From assembly GCA_029246505.1 (NCBI GenBank), contig JAQWNC010000020.1, positions 1 to 53,513 on the forward strand: a DNA stretch of 53,513 bases, given 5' to 3'. The translations under genes were made by a program, and so were the position numbers. Shown here piece after piece: positions 8,377 through 16,520 of the stretch. Within the stretch, counting starts at the first letter, position 1; every line of letters begins with the position of its first letter. This DNA is from Arenicellaceae bacterium. GTDB lineage: Bacteria > Pseudomonadota > Gammaproteobacteria > Arenicellales > Arenicellaceae. The notes beneath the pieces are model-generated. The model did no database searches, was not told where the DNA came from, and was given only the letters and a program-made list of their open reading frames with translations.

Positions 8377-8582
8377 ATTCTTCGCTCCTGTTTTTCAGCC
8401 ACCTCTCAGTGTTTATTGAACAATATTTCACTTCACTCCGTATCTTTTCCCATTTTTACGCCAAGCGTAGTGGCGATTAGCTGACAGTCTATCGCTACCA
8501 CGAGCGAGAAAACCAATTAATGGTAATTGACGCAGCTGTCTTCAATGTTGACTATTACTGAACCAGTTTTTACTCAACACCA

Positions 8583-8612
8583 TAATTACGGCTAGGGCAC
8601 TAATATGGATCA
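8583..8612 (-). promoter_or_regulatory. Predicted ECF (RpoE/ChrR-type) promoter for the small ORF-SOUL unit
   Basis: On the minus strand, TGATCC at 8612-8607 is followed by 18 bases and TAATTA at 8588-8583, the latter preceded by CG. Spacing and -35 match the divergent promoters in front of the sigma factor gene at 17.8 kb. It lies about 210 bp upstream of the 35-codon gene, a long leader, so the downstream target is an inference. Confidence 0.55.
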
Positions 8613-8679
8613 CTCTATTTTCTAAAACCTTAAGAAACATAACCATTTCACAATATTTGGAAAAAATTGAGCAGCTTTG

Positions 8680-8709
8680 TGATCCACCTATGGATCAAAT
8701 CCGTATACA
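8680..8709 (+). promoter_or_regulatory. Predicted ECF (RpoE/ChrR-type) promoter for the fasciclin gene
   Basis: TGATCC at 8680-8685, an 18-base spacer ending CCG, and TATACA at 8704-8709. The element is identical in architecture to those at 13675, 17853 and 17889. It lies 60 bp upstream of the ATG at 8770. With the minus-strand site at 8583-8612 it forms a divergent pair. Confidence 0.7.
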
Positions 8710-8769
8710 AGCCGTGAACAGAATTAAATTTCTAATTTTGTCGTAAACAATATAACTTTGGAGTTTCAA

Positions 8770-9255
8770 ATGATCTCGATCAAAAGATTTACCTTTACCC
8801 TTCTCGCTGCATTACCACTAGTATTCTCTAGCGTAGCTATTAAGGCGCAGGACATTGTTGACACTGCTGTTTCCTCAGGTCAATTCACAACTTTGGTTGC
8901 TGCGGTGCAGGCAGCTGGATTAGTAGACGTATTAAAGGGTGAAGGTCCTTTTACAGTATTCGCACCTACAGATGAAGCTTTCGCCGCTTTACCAGAAGGC
9001 ACTGTTGAAAACTTACTTAAGCCCGAGAACCTGGACCAGCTTATAGCTATTCTTACTTACCATGTAGTTCCAGGCAAGATCATGTCTGTAGATATCGCTG
9101 GCAAAACAGCTGAAGTAGCAACGGTTCAAGGCAGTAATATTTCGGTAGACGCAACTAATGGCGTAAAAGTAGATAATGCGACCGTTGTCACCGCTGACAT
9201 TGAAACAGATAATGGTGTAATCCACGTTATCGATCAGGTAGTTCTACCCAACTAA
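8770..9255 (+). CDS. Exported fasciclin (FAS1) domain protein
   Basis: The 161-residue product starts at the ATG at 8770, eight bases after TTGGAG; a TTG at 8758 is an unlikely alternative. The signal peptide [19 protein letters not shown] runs to about AIKAQ. A single FAS1 domain follows: [47 protein letters not shown] and [14 protein letters not shown]. These small secreted FAS1 proteins are of unclear function, often linked to adhesion or cell-envelope stress. The promoter at 8680-8709 puts it under the photo-oxidative sigma factor, and a strong terminator follows, so it is a single-gene unit. Confidence 0.93.
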   Translation: MISIKRFTFTLLAALPLVFSSVAIKAQDIVDTAVSSGQFTTLVAAVQAAGLVDVLKGEGPFTVFAPTDEAFAALPEGTVENLLKPENLDQLIAILTYHVVPGKIMSVDIAGKTAEVATVQGSNISVDATNGVKVDNATVVTADIETDNGVIHVIDQVVLPN

Positions 9256-9285
9256 TCACCCAGTTTTAACAAAACTGCATTATTG

Positions 9286-9314
9286 AAAGGCCAGATTTGA
9301 TCTGGCCTTTTTTG
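9286..9314 (+). terminator. Rho-independent terminator after the fasciclin gene
   Basis: An inverted repeat AAAGGCCAGA / TCTGGCCTTT (9286-9295 and 9301-9310) with a five-base loop is followed by a run of T. It lies 30 bp past the fasciclin stop codon. Confidence 0.9.
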
Positions 9315-9450
9315 TTAAAAATAGTCAACGGAATATTGCTAGCAATGTAAATAAGCAGAAACTAGTTATTCGGAACCTATTGATTTGACCCCATTATTTT
9401 TCAGCCCTGCCAGTGAGCTATCCAAATACGCAATCAGTATAAATGCCAGC

Positions 9451-10053
9451 ATGACTGCACAAAATAGCGCCACCAGATTTCTACCTCTGCTTCTGATTTT
9501 TAGTAGGTCACTGCCGTTTATTACCGGAACATTATTACTGCTACTGGGCTTTGAAGCGCTTCCCCTGATCGGCAATGTTGCTTACGCCATAGCTGCCTAT
9601 GGATTGGTGATCATCGTGCTTCTCACTGGCACCCACTGGGGCCAACAATTGTCGCTGGGGTGCATGGCACCAGGTCTTTTCATATATAGTAATAACCTCG
9701 CTGTTCTGTCATGGCTGGCATGGTTGCTGCTGCCTCTACAGTATTTCCTGGTTTTCCTTACCGTTCCCCAGATCCTGATACTCGCCATTGACCATAGTCT
9801 GTACATGCAGGCTGTATTTGGGATGGGGTATGAATGCTGTGACAGATCCGTCTTTGGCTCTCCCTATTCGAAGGCCGCGCCCGAACCCTGTGTTCAAAAG
9901 TATGTTCGATTGAGAATCGGCGACGTAGATAACGCCATTGCTATCGATCCAAATCCCACTGGGCCGACCGAAAAGAAAGACTATATAATATTCCGTAGTC
10001 TTATTACCGGCATTGTGATTATTTGTCTGTTTCTTGCGGCCTCATCTCTGTGA
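9451..10053 (+). CDS. DUF3429-like membrane protein carrying a 155-bp foreign insert
   Basis: Starting at ATG 9451 (an upstream in-frame TTG at 9385 is possible) the product has 200 residues. Hydrophobic segments LPFITGTLLLLLGF, NVAYAIAAYGLVIIVLL, GTHWGQQLSLG, LSWLAWLLLPLQYFLVFL and a final ITGIVIICLFLAASSL resemble DUF3429 inner-membrane proteins. Residues about 123-174 are hydrophilic and foreign. They are encoded by 9818-9972, a near copy of the antisense strand of the NHL gene at 42539-43543. The frame stays open through the insert and the last helix is retained, but the insert separates it from the rest of the protein and may inactivate it. The stop overlaps the next gene as GTGA. DUF3429 genes are often found near photolyase clusters; the function is unknown. 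Confidence 0.7.
   Translation: MTAQNSATRFLPLLLIFSRSLPFITGTLLLLLGFEALPLIGNVAYAIAAYGLVIIVLLTGTHWGQQLSLGCMAPGLFIYSNNLAVLSWLAWLLLPLQYFLVFLTVPQILILAIDHSLYMQAVFGMGYECCDRSVFGSPYSKAAPEPCVQKYVRLRIGDVDNAIAIDPNPTGPTEKKDYIIFRSLITGIVIICLFLAASSL
9818..9972 (+). repeat. 155-bp dispersed repeat, copy 1 (antisense NHL gene fragment)
   Basis: It aligns without gaps to 42651-42805 in the same orientation. I count seven mismatches by eye, about 95% identity. The similarity ends abruptly on both sides. Here it lies inside the DUF3429 reading frame; in the other copy it is the antisense strand of an NHL-propeller gene. Read on its minus strand, copy 1 still encodes an NHL blade without stops. Confidence 0.95.
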
Positions 10054-11054
10054 AACACATTGCTATTATCGGTACTGGCATGGCTGGTCTCACGCTTGCA
10101 CGCCAGCTTGATGGGCGGGCAAAGATCACCCTGTTTGAAAAATCCCGTGGAGTCAGCGGTCGGCTTTCCACCCGACGACTTGGTAACCATGAATTCGATC
10201 ACGGTGCGCAATTCTTCACCGCCCGCAGTAAATCCTTCCGACAGTTTCTGGCGCCTTTTATCAGTGAAGGTTTGGTTGCCCAATGGCAACCAAAAGTCCT
10301 GACGCTGGCTTCCAACGAAAAACCTTACAAGCGTGATTGGTTTGAACCGCATTATGTCGCGGTACCGCGGATGAATTCACTGTGCAAGCACTTGAGCCGT
10401 AATCTGGATATAAACTTAAAAACAAACATTACCGGGCTAAAAAAATCTTCCGCTAGAGACAACCCCGGCTGGATTCTGCATACGGGCGACACTGTATGGC
10501 AAGAGACTTTCGACTGGGTCATCAGTACTGCACCAGTCAACCAGACACTGATCCTATTCAGAGATCATCTTGCTCCCAAGTTTCTTTCAGAAGATACGGG
10601 GCTTACTTCTGCCAACCTGTCACCCTGTTGTTCATTGATGCTAGGGTTTTTGCAGTCGCTTTCACTGGGGTTTGAAGCCGCAAGGGTTAAAAATCTAGGA
10701 ATCAAATGGATCATGGTTAACTCCTCTAAACCGGGACGCCCCCAAATTCCGACCCTGGTGGTGCAATCGTCCAACCAGTGGGCTCAGGACCACCTGAAAG
10801 ATTCTGATGATCAGGTCATTACTCAGATGATGACAGAACTGGAAAGCATCTTGGATCAACCCTTGCCCGAGACAGCAGTACAATCATTACAGCGCTGGCG
10901 CTACTCCCGAGTAGAACAGACACTGGAACCTGATTACCTGCTGGACCTGGAAAACAGTTTGGCTGGCAGCGGTGACTGGTGCCTTTCTGGGCGCGTAGAG
11001 GGAGCCTTCCTCAGCGCTAAAAGGCTAGCCAGGCGAATGGGGCAAATATTGTGA
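10050..11054 (+). CDS. FAD-dependent amine-oxidase/renalase-like protein
   Basis: The 334-residue protein starts at GTG 10050, which overlaps the DUF3429 stop (GTGA). It opens with a dinucleotide-binding motif, HIAIIGTGMAGLTLARQL, then FEKSRGVSGRLSTRR and FDHGAQFFTAR, all typical of the renalase-like NAD(P)/FAD family. The C-terminal DWCLSGRVEGAFLSAKRLA is the second FAD contact. Such proteins are common beside photolyase genes in proteobacteria. The substrate is not known; a role in oxidising a damaged cofactor or metabolite is only a guess. It probably belongs to one transcription unit with DUF3429 and photolyase. The family call is firm. Confidence 0.88.
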   Translation: MKHIAIIGTGMAGLTLARQLDGRAKITLFEKSRGVSGRLSTRRLGNHEFDHGAQFFTARSKSFRQFLAPFISEGLVAQWQPKVLTLASNEKPYKRDWFEPHYVAVPRMNSLCKHLSRNLDINLKTNITGLKKSSARDNPGWILHTGDTVWQETFDWVISTAPVNQTLILFRDHLAPKFLSEDTGLTSANLSPCCSLMLGFLQSLSLGFEAARVKNLGIKWIMVNSSKPGRPQIPTLVVQSSNQWAQDHLKDSDDQVITQMMTELESILDQPLPETAVQSLQRWRYSRVEQTLEPDYLLDLENSLAGSGDWCLSGRVEGAFLSAKRLARRMGQIL

Positions 11055-11128
11055 AACGGATCGCTATAATTGGTGCAGCTAGCGCTATAAGAAAAGCCTT
11101 TGAGATTTTGTATGCCGCCAGGGCAGAC
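11051..11128 (+). pseudogene. 5' fragment of a lost short-chain dehydrogenase gene
   Basis: A GTG at 11051 overlaps the stop of the FAD gene (GTGA) and is followed by KRIAIIGAASAIRKAF and EILYAARAD, which matches the nucleotide-binding start of SDR proteins (KRxxIIGATSAIAxA). The similarity stops after about 26 codons, although the frame runs to TAG at about 11208 in unrelated sequence. The rest of an SDR gene, expected to be over 200 codons, is missing. A deletion seems to have fused the operon to the photolyase gene. Confidence 0.55.
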
Positions 11129-11189
11129 ACAGAAACACCCAACGCCCTATCCAGTTCCTGTACTAAATTTACCAGCAGCACTATCATCA

Positions 11190-12632
11190 ATGACATCTGT
11201 AACAAATAGCGCAGCAACTATCCTCTGGTTTAGGCAAGATCTACGTATATACGATAACCCCGCTTTGCATGCAGCTCAACACGACGGCAATATTTTACCC
11301 GTTTATATCCTGGATGATGTCAACGCAGGCGCTTGGAAGATGGGAGGCGCAAGTCGAGTCTGGTTGCATCAGTCACTGCAAGAACTTAATAAATCACTGG
11401 GCGGAAAGTTAAGAGTTTTTTGCGGTGATGCCGGTAGTATTTTACTTGAGTTAATAGAGAAAACTGACGCGAAAATAGTCCACTGGAATCGGTGTTATGA
11501 GCCATGGCGTATACAACGAGACCAAAGGATAAAAAGTAAATTTCTGGATCGCGGTGTAAAGGCCAGCAGCCATAATGGCTCATTATTGTGGGAGCCATGG
11601 ACAATTCTAAAAACTGACGCAACCCCTTATAAAGTCTATGCACCATATTATAAAAATGGTTGTTTGGGTGCTTTTGATCCGCGGCAACCTGAGCCTGCAC
11701 CTAAAAAACTTCATTTTGCTCAAATCGGCACACTGACTAATGAATGCCGTCTTGAAGAACTTAATTTAGAGCCATCTATACGGTGGGACAGCGGTATAAA
11801 AAAAACTTGGCAGGTGGGTGAGGATGCAGCCGTCAGCAAGCTGGAGAGTTTTATTGGAAATGGTTTGCAACGCTACAAAATAGGCCGTGACTTCCCTGCC
11901 TCGAATTGTACATCGCGCCTTTCTCCGCATCTACATTTTGGCGAAATATCGCCGCACCATGTGTGGTATCGCATCAAGCAAGAAGAGGCGCAGTTTGGTT
12001 CTGACGACTTAACCCAGTACCTAAGAGAAATTGCATGGCGCGAGTTTTCTTACTATTTGCTTTACCACTGGCCGCACATCCCTGAAAAGCCTTTTAATCC
12101 GAAGTACGCGGAGTTTCCGTGGCGTCATAATCAGTGGGAGTTGACGCTGTGGCAAAAGGGTGAGACTGGTTTTCCGATAATTGATGCAGGTATGCGAGAA
12201 CTTTGGCAGACAGGATATATGCATAATCGTGTACGGATGATCGTGGCATCTTTTTTGGTTAAAAACCAACTAATTAATTGGCGTGATGGCCAGGCCTGGT
12301 TTTGGGATTGCCTAGTTGATGCCGACCTGGCTAGTAATAGCGCGAGCTGGCAATGGTCAGCGGGTTGTGGTGCCGACGCCTCACCATACTTTCGTATTTT
12401 TAATCCTGTTTTGCAAAGCGAAAAATTTGATCCGGAAGGAATTTATATTAAACAGTATTGCCCTGAGCTCACCGGCCTTTCGCGGAAAATGCTGCATAAG
12501 CCATGGGAGGCAAAAACTGAGATGCTTAAGATTGCGGGCGTCGAACTTGGTGTTAATTATCCTAAACCTATATTAGATCTTAAGGTTACGCGACAGCGTG
12601 CTCTGGAAGTCGAAAGATCATTAAGCGTATAG
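11190..12632 (+). CDS. phrB: Deoxyribodipyrimidine photolyase (class I CPD type)
   Basis: With a start at ATG 11190 (MTSVTNSAATILWFRQDLRI) the product has 480 residues, close to E. coli PhrB. The longer frame from 11100 would add a non-homologous tail. Domains in order: the N-terminal antenna-binding alpha/beta domain, a linker, and the FAD-binding helical domain with WREFSYYLLYHWP, TGFPIIDAGMRELWQTG, NRVRMIVASFLVK and WSAGCGADASPYFRIFNP. The enzyme uses blue light and reduced FAD to split cyclobutane pyrimidine dimers. It lies downstream of the DUF3429 and FAD genes and near the ECF sigma factor cluster; photolyase is a classic member of the singlet-oxygen regulon. The family is secure. Confidence 0.95.
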   Translation: MTSVTNSAATILWFRQDLRIYDNPALHAAQHDGNILPVYILDDVNAGAWKMGGASRVWLHQSLQELNKSLGGKLRVFCGDAGSILLELIEKTDAKIVHWNRCYEPWRIQRDQRIKSKFLDRGVKASSHNGSLLWEPWTILKTDATPYKVYAPYYKNGCLGAFDPRQPEPAPKKLHFAQIGTLTNECRLEELNLEPSIRWDSGIKKTWQVGEDAAVSKLESFIGNGLQRYKIGRDFPASNCTSRLSPHLHFGEISPHHVWYRIKQEEAQFGSDDLTQYLREIAWREFSYYLLYHWPHIPEKPFNPKYAEFPWRHNQWELTLWQKGETGFPIIDAGMRELWQTGYMHNRVRMIVASFLVKNQLINWRDGQAWFWDCLVDADLASNSASWQWSAGCGADASPYFRIFNPVLQSEKFDPEGIYIKQYCPELTGLSRKMLHKPWEAKTEMLKIAGVELGVNYPKPILDLKVTRQRALEVERSLSV

Positions 12633-12683
12633 TTTTTAGGTGCGCTATCGCCTGGCCAACGCCGTGAATCTCCATTCATACTT

Positions 12684-12713
12684 TGATGGGTTAATAGAAA
12701 CGGTACCTATACT
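12684..12713 (+). promoter_or_regulatory. Possible ECF-type promoter for the TIGR01777 gene (degenerate -35)
   Basis: TGATGG at 12684-12689, exactly 18 bases, then TATACT at 12708-12713. It matches the other predicted sites except for the last two bases of the -35 hexamer. It lies 53 bp before the ATG at 12767. Confidence 0.45.
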
Positions 12714-12766
12714 TACTATCTCCAACCAGACATATAACTGAAGACTTATTTGATAACAACAACGCA

Positions 12767-13669
12767 ATGACGAAACGTAAAAATATATTGGTAACAGGTG
12801 GAACGGGATTCATTGGTAGCACTTTGACTCAATACCTAGTTGGGCAGGGGTATCATGTCACTGTCCTGACACGAACTTCTCAGGAAGGTAGGAATAATCT
12901 AGATCAAATAGATTTCGTGTCCTCCCTGAACACTATTCGTAATAGCGACTGGTATGGCATTGTCAATCTCGCCGGTGAGCCTCTAAATAAAGTTCGCTGG
13001 TCGGTTAGGCAAAAAGAAAAAATTATCAACAGTAGAGTCACACTCACCTGCAGGATCAATGATTGGATCCGAGACCTCCAGGTGCCACCAGAAATCTTAA
13101 TATCAGGTTCAGCAGTTGGCTGGTACGGTCATTGGGACGACGAATGTCTGGATGAGGATAGCCACAATCGTGAAGGGTTTTCCAACGAGCTATGTGGGGC
13201 ATGGGAAAGTGCAGCTTTCGAAGCAGCTGATCTGGTTTCTCGTATCTGTATCATTCGATTAGGTATCGTACTCGGGAGCCATGGCGGTTCATTACCAGCC
13301 ATGTTACTACCGGCAAAACTTGGTTTGGGTGGTCCTATGAGTAACGGCTCACAATGGTGGTCATGGATCCATATCGCGGATACGGTGCGCTCCATCGCCA
13401 TGCTTCTGAAGAACGGTCAAGCCAACGGTGTATTCAATCTCACAGCGCCAACCCCTGTCACACAAAAGACTTTTGCAACTACTCTGGGGAAACAACTAAA
13501 CCGCTCAGCAATTCTGCCGTTACCGGGATTAATTATTAAATTGATGATGGGTGAATTTGCCGAGGAGGTCCTTTTGAACGGGCAGCGAGTGCTACCTAAA
13601 AAATTATTAGACGCTGGTTTCGAATTTAATTACCCGAACTTGCCAGACGCACTCAGCCAGCTTCTATAA
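12767..13669 (+). CDS. TIGR01777-family NAD(P)-dependent epimerase-like protein
   Basis: The 300-residue protein has a Rossmann start NILVTGGTGFIGSTLTQYL, then IVNLAGEPLNKVRWS, SGSAVGWYGHW, IRLGIVLGSHGG, WWSWIHIADTVRSI, and C-terminal VLLNGQRVLPKKLLDAGF. These are the marks of the TIGR01777/YfcH group of extended SDRs. Its substrate is unknown. It follows photolyase by 134 bp and has its own predicted ECF promoter. The same family recurs beside photolyase and amine-oxidase genes in other proteobacteria, which suggests a role in the light-stress response. The length is normal and no core motif is missing. Confidence 0.9.
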   Translation: MTKRKNILVTGGTGFIGSTLTQYLVGQGYHVTVLTRTSQEGRNNLDQIDFVSSLNTIRNSDWYGIVNLAGEPLNKVRWSVRQKEKIINSRVTLTCRINDWIRDLQVPPEILISGSAVGWYGHWDDECLDEDSHNREGFSNELCGAWESAAFEAADLVSRICIIRLGIVLGSHGGSLPAMLLPAKLGLGGPMSNGSQWWSWIHIADTVRSIAMLLKNGQANGVFNLTAPTPVTQKTFATTLGKQLNRSAILPLPGLIIKLMMGEFAEEVLLNGQRVLPKKLLDAGFEFNYPNLPDALSQLL

Positions 13670-13674
13670 GCATG

Positions 13675-13704
13675 TGATCCAACTTATGACACCCTACGTA
13701 TTAA
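13675..13704 (+). promoter_or_regulatory. Predicted ECF promoter directly before the 13709 gene
   Basis: TGATCC at 13675-13680, an 18-base spacer ending CG, and TATTAA at 13699-13704. The -10 ends only four bases before the GTG at 13709, so transcription would begin about at the start codon, suggesting a leaderless mRNA or a later translation start. Confidence 0.65.
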
Positions 13705-13708
13705 GTGA

Positions 13709-14203
13709 GTGAATATATTTATACTTGATTACGATGTAGACCAATGCGCAAAATATCATTGTGATCAACACGTCAGCAAAATGATTTTGGAAAGTGCACA
13801 GTTGTTGTGCACTGCTCTCAATGAGCAGGGATTTACCACCCCATACCGTTCAACACATACCCAGCATCCCTGCACTCTCTGGGTAGGTGATTCATATGAT
13901 AATTTTCAATGGCTGGTGCGTCTTAGCCTTGCTCTGAACGAAGAATATCGTTGGCGATATAAAAAAGTACAGGACCATGCCTCAATTAAAGTAATTAGGA
14001 AAATCGAAAAATGTCAGTTCCCTTCACAGGGCCTCACACCCTTTGTGCAAGCAATGGCAAACCAATACAAAGACCCAAATGATCCAGTTGCAGCATATCG
14101 ACATTTTTACTGTGCTGAGAAATCCGCATTTGCAACATGGACAAAACGTGAGATACCAGATTGGTATATACCAGATCAAAAGTCTGAGATCTTACACTCA
14201 TGA
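13709..14203 (+). CDS. Conserved hypothetical protein of a family also common in phages
   Basis: This is a 164-residue cytosolic protein with the N-terminal pattern NIFILDYDVDQCAKYHCDQH and then VSKMILESAQLLCTAL. It continues PYRSTHTQHPCTLWVGDS and an aromatic-rich NEEYRWRYKKV segment. From memory, very similar proteins without assigned function occur in many tailed phages and near photolyase genes. The conserved Asp, His and Cys residues (DxDxxxCAxYHxDxHVxKM) could form a metal or active site. The start is GTG at 13709, almost on top of a predicted ECF promoter. The stop overlaps the next gene as ATGA. A DNA-damage role is inferred from context only. Confidence 0.8.
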   Translation: MNIFILDYDVDQCAKYHCDQHVSKMILESAQLLCTALNEQGFTTPYRSTHTQHPCTLWVGDSYDNFQWLVRLSLALNEEYRWRYKKVQDHASIKVIRKIEKCQFPSQGLTPFVQAMANQYKDPNDPVAAYRHFYCAEKSAFATWTKREIPDWYIPDQKSEILHS

Positions 14204-14907
14204 ATATTCTTGTTATAGGGGGCTCAGGGGGGCTCGGATTAGAGCTTGTTAGATTATTTTGTGGTTTCCAGGAAATGGTTAGCGTTACAGCGACCTATCG
14301 AACTCGCCAGCCGACGTTATATGAAAAAAGGCTCAACTGGGTAAAGGCTGACATTACTGAAGAAGAATCGATTGTAAAACTCTTCGAAAAATGTCCGGAT
14401 TTAACCTATATTATTAATACAGTGGGGCTCTTGCATTCCACTGAAGGCAATCCAGAGAAGGCCATTACTCAATTAGAGCCGGACTTTTTTATCGACAATA
14501 TTCATGTGAATACATTATCAACACTCTTAATCGCAAAACACGCTCATCAAGCCTTAAAGAAAGCTCCGAGGAGCGTACTCGCTGTGCTGTCTGCTCGCGT
14601 GGGTTCCATATCCGACAACCGTGCTGGGGGTTGGTATAGTTATCGTTGCTCCAAGGCGGCGCTCAATATGGCGGTAAAAACATTGAGTATCGAATGGAAG
14701 CGCGCATTACCAAACTGTGCCGTTGTGGCGCTACACCCCGGCACGGTAAAAACTCAGCTTTCTGCGCCTTTTAGGAATCACATACCCGATTCAAAGCTAT
14801 TTACACCTGAACAGTCGGCCCGCTGGTTAGTCGAAATTATTAGCCGTCTTGAATCTAAAGATACGGGTAAATTTATTGCATTTGATGGAAGTAAGATTGA
14901 ATGGTAG
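14200..14907 (+). CDS. Short-chain dehydrogenase/reductase, C-factor-like
   Basis: The 235-residue SDR has a nucleotide-binding start NILVIGGSGGLGLELVRLF, the NTVG motif (INTVGLLH), catalytic Ser in LAVLSARVGSISDNR and Tyr-Lys in WYSYRCSKAALNMAVKTL, then LHPGTVKTQLSAPF. It resembles the CsgA/C-factor group of SDRs. The substrate is unknown. The ATG overlaps the preceding stop (ATGA), so it is translationally coupled to the phage-like gene and shares its predicted ECF promoter. SDRs of this kind recur in photolyase-linked clusters. Confidence 0.9.
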   Translation: MNILVIGGSGGLGLELVRLFCGFQEMVSVTATYRTRQPTLYEKRLNWVKADITEEESIVKLFEKCPDLTYIINTVGLLHSTEGNPEKAITQLEPDFFIDNIHVNTLSTLLIAKHAHQALKKAPRSVLAVLSARVGSISDNRAGGWYSYRCSKAALNMAVKTLSIEWKRALPNCAVVALHPGTVKTQLSAPFRNHIPDSKLFTPEQSARWLVEIISRLESKDTGKFIAFDGSKIEW

Positions 14908-14937
14908 CGATGCTATATTTACACGGGTCACATTTTA

Positions 14938-15981
14938 GTGATTACCTACTTAGCGTCTGGTAATGGAAAAAGACAGCAGCTGATGCAACAACTTATTCCC
15001 ACCGCTAAAGCCGCCATTAAAACCAAGGTAACAGAGCCCCGTATTGTGGTCGGCTTAAGTTCCTGTCTTGCAGGTCATGCGGTTCGTTATAACGGCGGGC
15101 ACAGTCAGTCGCGCCTGTGCTTGAACACCTTGAGTGATCACTTTCAGTTTGAAATATTCTGCCCAGAGGTTGCGGCCGGATTTGGCACGCCTAGACCGGT
15201 AATGCGCTTGATAGGTGACCCCAAAAATCCGGTGCTTACCTACAGTGATAACCAACAGCAGAACCTAACAGAAAAATTAGTCAATGCTTTTAACAAACCG
15301 TTAGAAACTATGGGGCGGCTAGACGGCTATATTCTGATGAAAAATTCTCCCAGCTGCGGTCTTGAGCGTATCAAGATTTATCAGGCTAACGGTAGTCCAC
15401 ATGTACAGCGTGGACGAGGGTTATTTGCGGCTGCTTTAAAGCAAAAATATTCGTTAATGCCGATTGAAGAGGAGGGTCACCTTCATGATATACGTCTTTA
15501 TGAAAATTTTATTTTGCGGGTCTATGCACATCATCGTTTTCGCTATGAAGTAGCCACCGACCCTACCCTACACAAGCTGATTGATTTTCACAGCAGTTAT
15601 AAATATGTACTGATGGCACATGACCAAGGTTATTACCGTAGTTTAGGCGCTATGCTCGCAGCCGCCAAGAGCGTTCCCTTAGAACAGTTGCTGGAAGATT
15701 ACTTTCAAGCATTTATGACGGCACTTGCCAAGCCAGCCAACGCTAAAAACCATAGCAATGTCCTGCAGCATATACTGGGTTATTTAAAACAGGGTGTTTC
15801 CTCCTCGGCTCGGCAAAGTATTGATGAGGTTATCCACCGATATCGGCAGGGAGAAGTGCCCTTAATTGTACCGCTTACTTTGTTAAAACACTATATCGAG
15901 CAGGAGGGTACCGAATACATTCGGATGCAATACTATCTGCAGCCTTATCCTGATGACTTAGGCTTAGCTAACCGTATATAG
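14938..15981 (+). CDS. DUF523-DUF1722 fusion protein (YbgA-like)
   Basis: The 347-residue protein contains an N-terminal DUF523 domain (VVGLSSCLAGHAVRYNGGHS, FCPEVAAGFGTPRP, LMKNSPSCGLERIKIY) and a C-terminal DUF1722 domain (HSSYKYVLMAHDQGYYRSLG, LPYP-like tail LQPYPDDLGL). Conserved cysteines in SSCL and NSPSCG could ligate a cofactor. The DUF523-DUF1722 fusion is frequently found next to photolyase. The GTG at 14938 is weak; the ATG at 14977-14985 region (MQQLIPTAK) may be the true start. It lies 30 bp after the SDR and likely ends that operon. Its biochemical role is not established. Confidence 0.88.
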   Translation: MITYLASGNGKRQQLMQQLIPTAKAAIKTKVTEPRIVVGLSSCLAGHAVRYNGGHSQSRLCLNTLSDHFQFEIFCPEVAAGFGTPRPVMRLIGDPKNPVLTYSDNQQQNLTEKLVNAFNKPLETMGRLDGYILMKNSPSCGLERIKIYQANGSPHVQRGRGLFAAALKQKYSLMPIEEEGHLHDIRLYENFILRVYAHHRFRYEVATDPTLHKLIDFHSSYKYVLMAHDQGYYRSLGAMLAAAKSVPLEQLLEDYFQAFMTALAKPANAKNHSNVLQHILGYLKQGVSSSARQSIDEVIHRYRQGEVPLIVPLTLLKHYIEQEGTEYIRMQYYLQPYPDDLGLANRI

Positions 15982-16066
15982 ATATCGAGACAGTCCGTAT
16001 CAGCCATAGCTCTTCAATAAAATATTTTATGGTTTCGGCACCACCCGAAATGAGCGAAATTTATTT

Positions 16067-16501
16067 TCAGCGTCCATTCTGATTGATTTCAGCCCGACGC
16101 ATAGGCATGCCATCTATCAAAGCAAATAACTCTGGGAGGTCTAGTTTATCAGCAACATCTTTCATCCCTCCATCTTTACCTAGTAGCACCACCCTAGTTG
16201 TAGTGTTTCCAAAGTATAGAGACTTAATAGAAGTTGAGAAACTTTGTGCAATTTCGCCGCTGTAATTTGTTTCGATAAAATCTTTATGAAACAAAAACCA
16301 CACTATATCTCGATCAACAATATCCAAGTTGCGGGATTCAAGTTGACTAATAAATTGTTCCGGGTATTCGTTGCTACTAACCAGAATAATGCGGTTTGAC
16401 CATTTCAGACTGCTTAGATCTTCTAAATAGGATTGCGCCATAACTCTACTAACATGAAATAAAACTAGCAGAAGAAGCGCTAGTGAAGGTTTATTGATCA
16501 C
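16067..16501 (-). CDS. Exported DUF4174 domain protein
   Basis: From a GTG at 16501 the product has 144 residues. The signal peptide INKPSLALLLLVLFHVSRVMA precedes a DUF4174 domain with LSSLKWSNRIILVSSNE, ESRNLDIVDRDIVWF, VVLLGKDGGMKDVAD and C-terminal ALIDGMPMRRAEI, the family hallmark. Longer starts up to 16654 would overlap the ChrR gene and add non-homologous residues, so they are rejected. It follows the anti-sigma gene by 19 bp on the same strand and is probably the third gene of the rpoE-chrR operon. DUF4174 proteins have a thioredoxin-like look, but no CxxC is present here. Confidence 0.85.
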   Translation of the reverse strand: MINKPSLALLLLVLFHVSRVMAQSYLEDLSSLKWSNRIILVSSNEYPEQFISQLESRNLDIVDRDIVWFLFHKDFIETNYSGEIAQSFSTSIKSLYFGNTTTRVVLLGKDGGMKDVADKLDLPELFALIDGMPMRRAEINQNGR

Positions 16502-16520
16502 TTCTATAGGTAAAAGTAGA

